From the NCBI GenBank assembly GCA_036346225.1, contig JARFIW010001216.1:966501-1030500 (forward strand): a stretch of 64,000 bases of DNA, given 5' to 3'. The first letter of the stretch is position 1. Every line of letters begins with the position of its first letter. The position numbers and the translations under genes are program-made. The DNA is from Platerodrilus igneus (Eukaryota > Arthropoda > Insecta > Coleoptera > Lycidae). The notes under the pieces are model-generated. The model was not told the DNA's origin. It did not search any database and saw only the letters and a list, made by a program, of their open reading frames with translations. Shown here in pieces: positions 1 through 10,026 of this stretch.

Positions 1-69
1 GAGTAGAAAACCGTGGAGGTACGTGTCCAAGCAGTCTAGAACTGAAGACCTAGTGATGATGATTTAAAA
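1..69 (+). mobile_element. RTE-type LINE, 3' tail fragment
   Basis: The stretch GAACTGAAGACCTAGTGATG and its lead-in match the 3' ends of the RTE copies that finish at 44155 (plus strand) and 51622 (minus strand). The tail is the short TGATGATGAT run typical of RTE elements rather than a long poly-A. Only the last ~70 bases of the element are in the window. It would sit in the host intron downstream of the exon at 561-680. Confidence 0.6.
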
Positions 70-560
70 AAAATTTTTTTAATTCACTTTTATAAATTAA
101 TGCGCAGGTATTTCTGATTGTCAGAAAAATTATAATAATAAAATTTTTGTACAGGATTTATACAGCTGTCGATTTCACCCCACCCAGGGGGTAAAAACGA
201 AATTCTAGAGACTTTTGAACAAAAGCTTTTTTATATGCAACTAAACTAAAGTACGTCTTGTATATTAAATATATTGCTTCGTTAATATATCAGAACATGC
301 TATAAATGATTTTTATAAATAAGTATTTAAAAATAGTTTTATTTTGAATGTTCAAAGCTTAGCAAGTTGGTTTTGCTCCATCTTCCCCTAAGACTCAATA
401 GACGAATATTCTGAAATAGAAAATTGATGATCTTTTTTTGACAAATTTAGTTAAAATCTGAATCCCAAGTAAATACATTTTACCAAGACAAATATATGAA
501 GTAAATTGAATCCATTTAGTTTACATTGAGTAAAACAAATTCCTGAATTTTCACACTTAC
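70..560. other. Intron sequence, no gene seen
   Basis: AT-rich sequence with no convincing coding region or recognised repeat. On the minus strand it begins with the donor GTAAGTG (554-560) that follows the candidate exon at 561-680, so it is read as the next host-gene intron. Confidence 0.4.
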
Positions 561-680
561 CTTCACTATCACTAACTCCATTAATTTTTCCCAAGGAAAA
601 TTGATGGGTAGAGTCGTTCGAGTCGGACGTATTATAATTTATCGTTGTCGAAGTAGTAACGGCTTTCGTTTCAAGTAAAC
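561..680 (-). CDS. Host-gene exon downstream of the PDZ exon (partial gene)
   Basis: Minus-strand exon of 120 nt. The acceptor is an AG at 681-682 preceded by AAAATGC, and the donor GTAAGTG lies at 554-560. Read with one base carried over from the exon at 737-912, it encodes a glycine at the junction and then 39 open codons beginning LLETKAVTTSTT and ending KINGVSDSE, with one base left over. The peptide is Ser/Thr/Asn rich, as in a disordered linker, and has no recognised domain. The intron to the upstream exon is only 56 nt. No transposon signature was seen in it. Exon identity is inferred from splice signals and matching phase. The next exon is off the left edge. Confidence 0.55.
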
Positions 681-736
681 CTGCATTTTAAATAAACTGT
701 TTTATTCTCGTCATTCTAGTGTATCGGTAAATCTAC

Positions 737-912
737 CTTCAGTGTTCTTCACCTGTTCAGTCTTGGCATTTAGGCGTTTTTTGGAAGACCTTCGGGATTC
801 CCTGTAACGAAGCAATACATCAGTGACTTCGGTTGTACTAGTTTGAATTAATTGTGCGATGCAATGAACGCCATCGGTTAATGATTTACGGATTTCCGCA
901 TCGCAAATTGCA
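737..912 (-). CDS. Host-gene exon following the PDZ exon (partial gene)
   Basis: Minus-strand exon of 176 nt. It has an AG acceptor at 913-914 (weak pyrimidine tract; an in-frame stop lies just upstream, as expected outside an exon) and a GTAGAT donor at 731-736. With two bases carried in from the PDZ exon (GA + T = Asp), it gives 58 open codons beginning AICDAEIRKSLTDGVHC and including a basic stretch RYRESRRSSKKR near residue 36. One base is left over and completes a Gly codon in the exon at 561-680. The phase match on both sides is the main support. The protein family beyond the PDZ domain is not recognised; a ZASP/PDZ-LIM-type scaffold is possible but unproven. Confidence 0.55.
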
Positions 913-1639
913 CTTCAATAATTATACGAAAATGTAGGGCGTGGGATGCTTTAAGTATAATTCAAGGATTCAGGGTGTGATTTCTGTTTTCAAACTGCAC
1001 TCATCTTAGATCTAGAATTTGGTGAAACTTCTCTATGGATTAGTAAATGTTCTATTTTGAGTACAAGGTAAGCAAATACTAAGAACTTAAAATGACTGAA
1101 AACGTTCTTATGCATACGAAACGGATATTAACGTTCTTTCATAAGCTTTGTGGAGGCGGTCTAATAATATAAATGTGCAAGATAACAAGATGGTTTTGAA
1201 AATGAAAGTCTGTTTATTTATTATGCATAAATTTGATATTACCGGGTGTAGAATTGCTTCACGCACAATAGGGATTTCCATGTTAAATTCTTAATGTTCC
1301 AATATTGGCTCACCAAATTATTTTAGAGAAAAAGTGTAAACATGATTATTGTAGAGAAAAAAATACTGTACACAACCATATCATTACTTATGTTCTTACT
1401 CTTCATACAGGGGTGAAAATTAAGGAAATTAAAACCACTATTTTAACAAAAATAAATTGTGCCTTGGAATTGTTGAAACAAAAACAATTGTTAGTTAGCT
1501 GTAATTTTAGTTTTTTGCCCACAAATTTAGACGTATTTTATGTATTATGTATTCCTTGAATGAAAAGATCTTAATGGTAAATGGTGCTGTTCTGGTATTA
1601 GTGCACAAGCAGTAAGTGATGTTTGCTGTTGAATATCCG

Positions 1640-4600
1640 GGTCAGGGCCGGGACCAGGTTTTATGGACCCTGGGGCAGGGATTTAGAGGGCCTTCTCCAA
1701 CCCAATCCTCTAAGAAGCTAGTAAAGTTTTTGAAATTTTGTTGTCACTTAAAAATAAAACAACAATGAATTTTATGGCGGCTTATCTCAGAAGTAAAGAA
1801 CATAATATTTAAAGTTATGCAGAATTAATAATTATATATGCTTGTTATTAGATTATTTATTCATACATACTTATATTTCTTCCTATTTACAAAATTGAAA
1901 CTTAAAATTAAAAATTTACTTTTCTAGCTTTCTTATTTGCACATTCATTTATTACACTTTCAAAATTAATTTCTTTTCCTAATTTATTTTCCAAGCAAAT
2001 CATGCCTAAAGACGTCAGTCTGACCTGTCCTATTGTTGATCTATGCACATTCTTTAAACGAAACATTGCACTAAAAGACCTAAAAACGCATTGCGTTGTC
2101 AAAATTTATATAAAACAGTTTAACTAAAAAACTAATTACTATATTTTGTTATATGCAATACGCAATATACTATTGTTTTATTACCTTTTGCCGGGTGCCA
2201 CTGTAACAGGAAGTGTGCAAAAAATTCTGAGTGCAACGCACACATTGGGAAAAATCTCAGATAAATTTTCTTCCTTTAACTTGTTTAAAAGTTCAAGAGG
2301 AAGCAAAAAATTGTTTCCCAAATTAGCCTCGTGAATGGTCTTCAAATGAACTAATTCGTCTTTTAATTCTTGAGAAACATCATTTTTATATGTTTTGATG
2401 AACTCCTCACATTTTGTGTTAATTTGTTCTTAAGTCAGTTTCATATATTTTCAAATGAAAGAAACTGTGTCATTGATTGATTTTGCAGCCTCATACCGCA
2501 CTCTCATTTCAGTTAAAAGTCTGTCAATAATTATATTAAAAACATTAATTCTCAATTTGTCATAAGGACCCGTTATTTCAATTTTTCGTCAGTTTCAGAT
2601 TCATCTGTAAATCCTTTCCTTTTAATTGTTCTTTTTAGTTTGCTACCTGTGCTATTCATTGTTATTGATTCCTCCTGAGTATGAGTCTTAATTCCAATTT
2701 GCTTACACACAGTTTGCATTCATTTAAAATTGCTGACGACCTGTCTCTAAGTTCTTCTAAATCTTTAATAAGACCATCAATGTTAATTATTTCTTTATCA
2801 ATACTTACTTCACAATTCTGAAGAACACTATTTCTATAATCAATCAGAGACAAGGCTTTGAACCAAATCGAGGCCATTAAAACACACTCTATCGATGAAA
2901 TATACTTAATGCAACCATTTACTTCTGCCCTTGCTTCTGCTGCCAGATCAGTAGAAAGCAGCTTTTGTAGAGCCACTAGCAGCCCGGGTAAGTGTTTTGC
3001 AAATAGTTTTACACTTTTGACACGAGCACTCCATCTCGTTGATGATTTGCGAGTGAAGAGATTCTCCTATTTCAGTCTTCAAAGTAGCCCAGCGATCCAC
3101 TGAAACTGCAAACAATGTATACACCTTTTGAACGGCACCGAAAAAAGTTACAGCTTCGACACAGCATTCAGCTGCATGCTTTCCACATAAATTTAAACTG
3201 TGGCATGCACATGGAGAATATATTGCTAAATTGTTTCTTTCCATCAAATAAGCCTGTACACCTTTAAATCTGCCACTCATATTTGCGGTATTATCATACC
3301 CTTGGCGGCGGCAGTCAGGAATTTGTATGTTGTTATCTTATAGAGTTGTAAGTATCATTTTGGCAATTAAATGAACAGTCTTTCCATTTATGTTGATAAA
3401 CTCAAAAAATTTCTCTTGAATATCAAATTGACCGTTACTATTCAAACGAACACATCTCAAAATAAAGACATGTTGCTCCAAATGTGAGGTGTCAAAAGTT
3501 GAGTCTACCATTAAAGCATAGTATTTTCCCATTTTTAGTTCATGAAGTACTGCTCTTTTAATAGTTTCTCCACATAATTGAACAAACTCATTGTGAATTT
3601 TGTTGGAGAGATACGTTACTTGGAGCTTTTTATTTCCTTATTGTGCTTCTTTAACTTTTGTTAAGTGTTTTTTAGGACTTCATCGTAGTTACTTCAAAGT
3701 TCTAACATACCCAAAAAATTTCCATTATTTGGGTCACCAATCCGATCAGAGTCTCCCCTAAGTGCAAGGCCTCTCTCACCCAAAAAAAGAATTACATCTA
3801 TATCCGATGCAGTAACTTTTTCCACACTAATATCTCACTCTGCAACTGTTGTAGTACTTGTTGGTCAATTAACATGCCCGTTGAGAGACGTTTTTCCAAA
3901 CACCGCCATCCAACATAGCACTTTTTGCGACTATTATTAGATTCACTTTATCATAAAGTTTTCGCTAAGCGTGTATTCCCCAAATGTTGCAAATGCCGAT
4001 TTTGTATCAGCAGAACCAGAATAAAATACTCTACAGCAAAAGCAGTGTAAGGTACTTTGCTTTTGGCTCCATACCAACCAGTCACGTGATATTTGCTCAC
4101 CATTTTTCAATTCCTTTTTTAGAATGCTTACTGGAAAATTTCTTCCAGTTGAATCAGTTTGCAGGACCTTTTTCAACTACTGACCGCGCGTCTTCTGATG
4201 AAAGAGTTTCTCTGAGTATTTCACCTAAATCAACATCCTTTTTTAGTGTCTTTAAAATAAATCATACACTTATTTTGATTTTTTTGTTTTTCGGAATGGT
4301 GAGCGAAATTTGCTTTTGTATTTGCTTGCTGTTCTTGCAATGTCTGTTTGTGATTGTGTCTGTGTCTTCTATTATTTTTGGGAATTCTGGGAGTTAGGAA
4401 TGTTATTTGCTACTGTTTCAAAGTTAATAGCATTTTCAGAATTATCCAAAACTTTGCTGTTGTCAGCGGTTTCAAATTCTAGCGTTGATTTATCCACATG
4501 TTGATGATATGACATACTGAGAAATTGATATTTGACCTCGTTTCAAGATAGCATCTTTTGCTGCTTTCTCTTTATGTTTTTGAGAGTCTGATTTTTGATG

Positions 4601-4700
4601 GTACATTTTTAAATACGAAATCCCCTGGAAAAGAGATTGAAATTGATATTTAATTGATTTTTGAATGAATAAAATTACAAAAGTGAAAAAACTCAATAAT
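1640..4700 (-). pseudogene. Decayed hAT transposase, ZMYM1-like
   Basis: Minus-strand remnants of one hAT-superfamily transposase lie in order. A cysteine-rich N-terminal zinc-finger-like segment (3943-4176, RDWLVWSQKQSTLHCFCC) comes first. The catalytic-domain part follows (3338-3532, YYALMVDSTFDTSHLEQ; 2948-3280, CACHSLNLCGKHAAEC). Next is a helical insertion (2662-2976). Last is the hATC dimerisation end (about 2300 to 1908), with FPNVC, LPVTVAPG and RSFSAMFRLK-type motifs. This is the domain order of insect proteins annotated 'zinc finger MYM-type protein 1-like'. Stops and frameshifts separate every block, so it cannot encode a working transposase. A GC-rich TCAGGGCCGG near 1644 could be part of the left end. 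Terminal repeats and a target duplication were not found. Confidence 0.75.
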
Positions 4701-5916
4701 ATAATGTAATATGTAAACCGGTTTGCTTAATCATTGGTGCGACAAGTACTTCCACTAAAAATAAAAAACTTTAATTTTCATCACGATGATGACATCACCA
4801 CGTAGTTCTTATTATTTAAAAAATAGATCTCAAATGTCGAATTGTCATGCTCTTAAAGAATAATTTAACTATTTCATGTTTCATTTAATAAAAAACTGTT
4901 GATTTAATTCGTTCCTTGACTTTTTATAAACTTAAACTTTCTGTGATTTAACTGTTTGAATTAAAATAAAGAAAATTTTTACAGTAACACACTATTAAAT
5001 ACTTCACCTTAATTGAAAAAATATTTCTTTTGTTTGATTGATTTATCAGTTAATTTTTATTATTTCTAATTCACTACGAATCTATGATTATGAAACCATA
5101 TGTTTATTCAAACAAATAGATAAGTAATATTTTGAGTCCTCTATATAATTTCAAACACTGAATCATTTCATTATAACTGATACTTCAATTGTAACGGCTG
5201 TGTAATGATATTATAATCAAACAAAAACAATATTGCTTTGTAAATTATGCGCATCGCGTTCATGAAATATTGAGAGTTAAACTCACTCACCTTACTGTTG
5301 AATGTAGACTATTGAAGTAGAATTTACACATAAAAAAGTATTAAACATGATAAAACAGTCAAACTTTATAGTACTGTAAATTACTCTGTAATAATGGTTT
5401 TCCAATTATTAACTATTAAAAATGTTTGTGAAGAAAAAGCACAAGTATTTATGCACAATAAAACACTTTTATCACCATTCACCAACGACTTTTGTTGTAT
5501 ACTGGCCTTATTACTCGGGCGTGACCGATGTTGGGGGTCGGTGTGCTGGTGCAACGGTACAAGTGAGGGTATGTTAAGGTATGATCTATTTCTTCAACAC
5601 GTCACACGTCGGTCAAAAGTCGCCCTTGCCTTGCCTGTAAAACATGAAATCGATCCATCTTATTTCTTATATTAGCCATTATAATTTTAATTCAAAAGTA
5701 TTTGAAATGTATATTTAGAGCATAATAGGTATAGGTCTGTGGTGTACAAGTTATTTAACATTATTTCGAATTAGAATTCATGTTACAAATTATTATTATT
5801 ATTATTATGTATTATCTATCAGTAAAGTTGTAGTGCCGTGGCTTGGCTGTAAACTTGAGATGCAAGCCATTAGACTTTACAGTTTTACAAATAATGTCGT
5901 TGTATAGCGCTTCTGG
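4700..5916. other. Intergenic or intronic, no gene seen
   Basis: Very AT-rich sequence without a convincing reading frame. A short ATT microsatellite lies at about 5789-5808. Part of the stretch may be 5' flank of the hAT relic on the minus strand. Confidence 0.3.
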
Positions 5917-6138
5917 GCAGTGGCGTTTTTAACATAGGGCAAATCGGTGCATTACACCGACGGACTCGGACTCGAACGGGTCCTTTGTAGTAGAATTTAA
6001 CAATTTAGTTAACAGCCCGGGCCCTTAGTTATTGATGACACGAATTGTAATGGATCTTAAAAATGCTACTGCTTTTGGGCCCCTTAAGTGGTGCTGGGCG
6101 CTGTGGCAAATGCCTTTCTCCCTCCCCCCGAGCACGAC
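5917..6138. repeat. Transposon-end fragment, target of the mini-element
   Basis: Begins CAGTGGCGTTTTTAACATAG, which resembles hAT terminal sequences starting CAGTGGCG, and continues as GC-rich sequence unlike its AT-rich surroundings. It is interrupted at 6138 by the inverted-repeat element and seems to resume at 8192 as CCAGATCCGAGTCGACC. No coding region. Confidence 0.4.
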
Positions 6139-6548
6139 AGTAGGTATTTAGGGCCGGTCCTAATTCAAAACGCGACAGACGTATTTTCCATGTGTAAAAT
6201 ACGTCTGTCACGTTTTGAATTAGGATCGACCTATATATTCAATGTAAAATAGTTGTGAAAACATTTCAATGTAAAATAGTTGTGAAAACATGAATTCTTA
6301 TATACTTTCAATGTAAAATACTTGTGGGCACGTTTTGAATTAGGATCGGCTTTATATTACTTTCAATGAAACACACGTATGTTGAAAAATGTAAGTGCAG
6401 AGAAAAAATGTGTGTAGCTGTTTTGAATTCGGTTTTCTAGCGAGAAGTTACACGTGCACCGTTTTGAATTAGGATCGGCGTTATATGTAAAATGTTATAT
6501 GTAAAATGTGAAAACCTGAATTCTTTTCAAATGTAAAATACTTGTGGG
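6139..6548 (+). repeat. Left terminal inverted repeat with terminal hairpin
   Basis: Matches the reverse complement of 7776-8185 almost base for base. Bases 6152-6231 form a near-perfect palindrome (stem about 36 bp, loop near CCATGTGT). The 18-base motif TTTTGAATTAGGATCGGC recurs inside, at about 6213, 6323 and 6461. Beyond the arm, 6532-6690 is a second, partial copy of the arm segment 6308-6443, so the left side is longer than the right. Confidence 0.85.
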
Positions 6549-6850
6549 CACGTTTTGAATTAGGATCGGCTTTATATTACTTTCAATGGAACATATTTCA
6601 AAACACACGTATGTTGAAAAATGTAAGTGCAGAGAAGAATGTGTGTAGATGTTTTGAATTTGGTTTTCTAGCGAGACAGTATGACAGATGCAAAATATCG
6701 CATTCAAGTCAATTGTGTTTTAATTAAAGTGGATTCTGATTTATGTTTAGAGGCTGCAAATACACATGGGCCGGTTTTAATTCAAAATGAGTTCACTCTT
6801 GTGATAGGTTGAAAAGTGGGTTGGCAAAGTACGCAGATGGTGGTAATCTG

Positions 6851-6858
6851 CTATATAA
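6851..6858 (+). promoter_or_regulatory. Probable TATA box of the plus-strand gene
   Basis: TATATAAG stands 45 bases before the ATG at 6903, a spacing that would give a short leader. A further copy of the terminal motif (GGCCGGTTTTAATTCAAAA, near 6770) lies about 80 bases upstream and could be a regulatory or binding site. Inferred from sequence only. Confidence 0.45.
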
Positions 6859-6902
6859 GGAGATTGCTCTAATATTAATTTAATTAGTCAAAGAAAAGCA
6901 AT

Positions 6903-7199
6903 ATGGATTTTAATACTCTTAATAAAACCACATATCGCAAACCTTATGTAAATTCAAAAGATCTTGTAGTGAATAAGAGGTTTGAAGTTTTAAAAGTGGA
7001 AACAATCAAGACAAAATATGGAGAAAGAGTATTAGTGGAAACAGAAGAGTTCAAAAGTATATTGCCATTGAGATATTTTGAATACCTTCAAGCACATGGA
7101 GTGAAACAATTAAATGAAAGTATTGGCTCGAACAAACACGTATACATAACTAGTAAGGGATCGATCGGTCTAACTGTCAACATAGAATTTTCAGAATAA
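6903..7199 (+). CDS. Small 98-residue protein of the mini-element, OB-fold-like
   Basis: Intact ATG-to-TAA frame of 98 codons in a window where most frames are broken. Around residues 27-60 the sequence runs RFEVLKVETIKTKYGERV and then LPLRYFEYL. The pattern (alternating hydrophobic strand, 'ktkyGervlve', then 'LP.RY') resembles a family of short uncharacterised arthropod proteins that I associate with repeats and that looks like a small OB-type beta-barrel. No catalytic motif, signal peptide or membrane segment is visible. A single-stranded-DNA-binding or replication-accessory role would fit a Polinton-type element, but this is inference. It has its own TATA-like box and faces the minus-strand gene at 7402-7647. 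A 25-bp direct repeat (6722-6746 and 7273-7297) brackets it. Family assignment is from memory of pattern, not a search. Confidence 0.7.
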   Translation: MDFNTLNKTTYRKPYVNSKDLVVNKRFEVLKVETIKTKYGERVLVETEEFKSILPLRYFEYLQAHGVKQLNESIGSNKHVYITSKGSIGLTVNIEFSE

Positions 7200-7205
7200 T
7201 ATGTC

Positions 7206-7224
7206 ACTAATTTAAGAAATTAGT
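7206..7224 (+). other. Short hairpin after the 98-residue gene
   Basis: ACTAATTT, three loop bases, AAATTAGT: a perfect 8-bp stem seven bases after the TAA stop. No canonical AATAAA follows closely; ATAAAG at about 7255 is a possible variant polyadenylation signal. The function of the hairpin is unknown. Confidence 0.35.
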
Positions 7225-7401
7225 TTATTATTATAACACATCTAAGTCGATTGTATAAAGAATGATGTATCAAATTAAAGTGGGTTCTGATTTATGTGCG
7301 TTTTACTTTGAGTTTACTACCTTGTTTAGAGAAAGTCTTGTTTCAAAAGAGAAACTTTTATAAAATACTTTTTTATTTTACAAATTGTTGAATATTTTGA
7401 T

Positions 7402-7647
7402 CTAACTATTTACAAATGAAAAAGTATTTATTAACTCCCGTTCTTGAAGTATCTGCTGCTCCCTCGCTGCTAGTTCCTCTCTTTTTTGCTTTATTATTTC
7501 TAGTTCCAAATCTATACGACGCAGTAGCTTCTCTCCACGCTTTTTAAATGCGTTAAGCAACTCTACTGTGTCATTTTCGTAGGATTTGTCATCTTCACAG
7601 CAAACAGCCATATTAGATTCTGTACATAACTTTTTCATAGCCGACAT
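7402..7647 (-). CDS. Small 81-residue coiled-coil protein of the mini-element
   Basis: Intact frame of 81 codons on the minus strand with an ATG at 7647. Residues ~26-75 are strongly helical and charged (for example KKRGEKLLRRIDLELEIIKQ, followed by a Glu/Arg/Gln-rich run), as in a parallel coiled coil, suggesting dimerisation. The N-terminal part holds two cysteines (CC near residue 16) but no clear zinc finger. There is no recognised family. It runs tail to tail with the 98-residue gene, with about 200 bp between the stops. Its promoter would lie between 7648 and the right arm, and none is obvious. Such helical stretches are also seen at the C-terminus of Myb/SANT-like transposon proteins, so a DNA-binding partner is possible. 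No function is assigned. Confidence 0.6.
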   Translation of the reverse strand: MSAMKKLCTESNMAVCCEDDKSYENDTVELLNAFKKRGEKLLRRIDLELEIIKQKREELAAREQQILQERELINTFSFVNS

Positions 7648-7775
7648 GTTTTTGCCTGATCTGTGAGCATAACATAAAAGATTATTGTAGGTTCACCTTT
7701 TCTTTTGTATACTACCTGATGTTTCTGAGAGAATCAGAGTGTGTCAACGATCCTACGATAGCCTCAGAATTTCCA

Positions 7776-8185
7776 GAATTTCCACAAGTATTTTACATTT
7801 GAAAAGAATTCAGGTTTTCACATTTTACATTAAAAGTATATAACGCCGATCCTAATTCAAAACGGTGCAGGTGTAACTTCTCGCTAGAAAACCGAATTCA
7901 AAACAGCTACACATTCTTCTCTGCACTTACATTTTTCAACATACGTGTGTTTCATTGAAAGTAATATAAAGCCGATCCTAATTCAAAACGTGCCCACAAG
8001 TATTTTACATTGAAAGTATATAAGAATTCATGTTTTCACAACTATTTTACATTGAAATGTTTTCACAACTATTTTACATTGAAATTATATAGGGCCGATC
8101 GTAATTCAAAACGCGACAGACGTATTTTACACATGGAAAATACGTCTGTCGCGTTTTGAATTAGGACCGGCCTTAAATACCTACT
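7776..8185 (-). repeat. Right terminal inverted repeat with terminal hairpin
   Basis: Reverse complement of the left arm over ~410 bp, differing by scattered substitutions and small gaps. The outer 80 bases (8093-8172) fold into the same hairpin as on the left. The complement of the recurring motif (GCCGATCCTAATTCAAAAC) is seen at about 7847 and 7972, and a close variant at 8093. Confidence 0.85.
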
Positions 8186-8224
8186 CACGACCCAGATCCG
8201 AGTCGACCAATTCCAAGTTACACT

Positions 8225-9105
8225 ACTGTTGGAAGATGATTTGCAAATTTGAGGCTACTGGTACTTTAAATAATAAGTGTATATGTAGTGAAAACGTCCA
8301 ACAGAATGTAAGACATCAAGACAATGCAAACGTTGTCGACGTAGTACTTTCAGTAACTGAAAATCCTAATGTAAGTGTGCGCCAACTAGCTGAAAATGTT
8401 GGGATGCACTACACTACAACACACAAAATTTTGAAAAAGCACAAGTACTGATCCGCAAATATCAGTGCAATCAAGAATTGCGTCCAAATGATATGGAGAA
8501 AAGGGCTGAATTTTGCTACACCATTATCGAAAAAGCAAACGAAAATAGAAGTTTTACAGATAAATGCACGTTCACGCTTCACAATGAGCCAAACACGCAA
8601 AATTGTAAAATTTGGGCTACACAAAATCCTCATCATTATTTAGAAACGAAAACCCAATATTTCCAAAAATTAAATGTTTGGGCCGGTATCTTGGGGCATC
8701 ATATTATTGGACCACTTTTCCTTGGCGGAAATTTAACGTCTGAAAGTTTTTTAGAACTATAGTCCGAAGAAATAACACCAGCAATAAATGAAGTTGCGCC
8801 GGAATATGAAGAAATTTGGTTTCATATGAATGGTTGTCTTGCACATAATAGTCGTGACGCCACGAATATTTAAATCAAAGCTTTAATGGTAAAGTTATTG
8901 GCAGAGGATATGAAATTGGTTGGGCTGCTTGGAGTCCCGACCTTTTTCCTAATGATTTCTTTCTATAGGAAAATTTGAAACCAAAAATTTACAGTGGTAG
9001 CAGTTTTAAAAATTTGGAACAATTGCAAAACTGTATTCAAGATCACTGTGCAAGAATTTCACCATATCAGTTGGCAAATGCCAAGCGAGAATTTTATGAT
9101 TGACT
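8225..9105 (+). pseudogene. Decayed mariner/Tc1-superfamily transposase
   Basis: Plus-strand remnants: a helix-turn-helix segment (8236-8451, with VSVRQLAENVGMHYTTTHKI), then the first half of a DDE domain (8478-8762, with RSFTDKCTFTLHNEPNTQN, LNVWAGILGHHIIGP), then FHMNGCLAHNSRDATN and SPDLFPNDFF in broken frames to about 9105. The order and motifs are those of IS630/Tc1/mariner transposases (FsDE..F; FqhDgapaHns; WpprSPDLtplDFfLW). The first catalytic block reads TDKCTF in place of the usual (S/T)DE, and FHMNG stands where FQHDG is usual, so catalytic aspartate and glutamate are altered. Stops at about 8450 and 8761 break the frame. Inactive. Confidence 0.75.
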
Positions 9106-9192
9106 GGGTTATTGTTTAACAGTGAATGGAGGCTTATTTGAACATTTATTATAATAATTGCTTTTTGTCTTAATTCGTTGAATAAAATTTAA

Positions 9193-9535
9193 TTCTTCTT
9201 TTTAATCTTTCTTGGGAATAAAACCACTTATATTTGTTAAAATGATATTTATATACGTTTCGACCCATGACCTAGGATCGTTGTCAAAATAATAAAAATT
9301 TGGTGACTTTGATTTATTAATTTTTTATTTGACTACATTAGGTGGAAATTTTTAAGTTTAGAAGAATGTATTCAAATCAAAAATTAATAAATCAGTCTTC
9401 TTCAATTTGTGTCATAAATGTCAAACTTAAATTTTTTTATTATTCTGACAACGATCCTAGGTCATGGATCGAAACGTAAATAAAGATCATTTTAACAAAT
9501 ATAAGTGGTTTTATTTCCAAGAAAGATTAAAAAGA
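9193..9535. repeat. Foldback MITE, ~100-bp inverted arms
   Basis: Left arm about 9193-9298 and right arm about 9428-9535 are inverted copies, including TCTTTCTTGG, CCACTTATATTTGTTAAAAT and CATGACCTAGGATCGTTGTC. The spacer is ~130 bp without genes. No coding capacity; superfamily unknown. The start-like ATG at 9464 in the right arm is part of the repeat, not a gene. Confidence 0.75.
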
Positions 9536-10026
9536 ATAGTTGACAAACCACAACAAACATACAGGGAAAATTTAATTCTTGTTGTATTGCAGATTATTAC
9601 TCTCATTATTTTAGAAATTCTCATTATGTATGGCAAACGAGATTTATTTAACATGTTCAAATAACGGCGAATTTGTTTCAATAGTTTTCAAATCATCAAC
9701 GCTGGGTTTTGTTAAACTAGCAGTTTGGTATTTCCTTGCTTTTAAATTTTTTTAGAAAAGAAATACATTTTCGGCATCAGTAAACATTGTCTAAACGCAT
9801 AGCTTATGCGGTCTGTGACGCAAAACCATAGAGTCAGAGAGTCAACTTAATGCTAATTTTTTATCCGCTGCAAGAGAGGCAGAGATATCAATTTTTATAT
9901 ACTTTCATCTTTCTTACTCAGTTTCAAAGTGTACTGAGGAGGCGTCACAAATGTCAATGGGAGGAAATAGCGAGAATCGCTTTAATTCAAATTATTAGGT
10001 GCGGAATTTGACGGGAATTTCAAATA

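Larger units (their letters stand above)
6139..8185. mobile_element. Polinton/Maverick-like mini-element with two small genes
   Basis: A 2047-bp element. Ends are the perfect inverted repeat AGTAGGTATTTA / TAAATACCTACT, continuing as ~410-bp arms (6139-6548 and 7776-8185). The 6-bp direct repeat CACGAC stands on both sides (6133-6138 and 8186-8191), a clean target duplication. Long terminal repeats, a 6-bp duplication and a 5'-AG terminus are the published hallmarks of Polintons (Mavericks), which are normally 15-20 kb and encode polymerase B, integrase, protease, ATPase and capsid proteins. None of those genes is present, so this would be a non-autonomous derivative. Instead it carries two intact convergent ORFs (6903-7199 plus, 7402-7647 minus). 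It inserted into an older repeat. Other 6-bp-duplication superfamilies (IS3EU, Dada) are alternatives. Confidence 0.7.

Noticed and set aside
5394..5675. 93-codon open stretch upstream of the first hAT relic
   Set aside because: No domain or motif. Likely non-coding transposon flank.
7206..7224. Hairpin after the 98-residue gene as a bacterial-type terminator
   Set aside because: The setting is eukaryotic and there is no GC-rich stem. Reported only as a hairpin.
6139..8185. Parvovirus-like (densovirus) integrated genome
   Set aside because: Hairpin ends suggested it, but there is no NS1 helicase or capsid gene, the size is too small, and an exact 6-bp duplication with 410-bp arms fits a transposon better.
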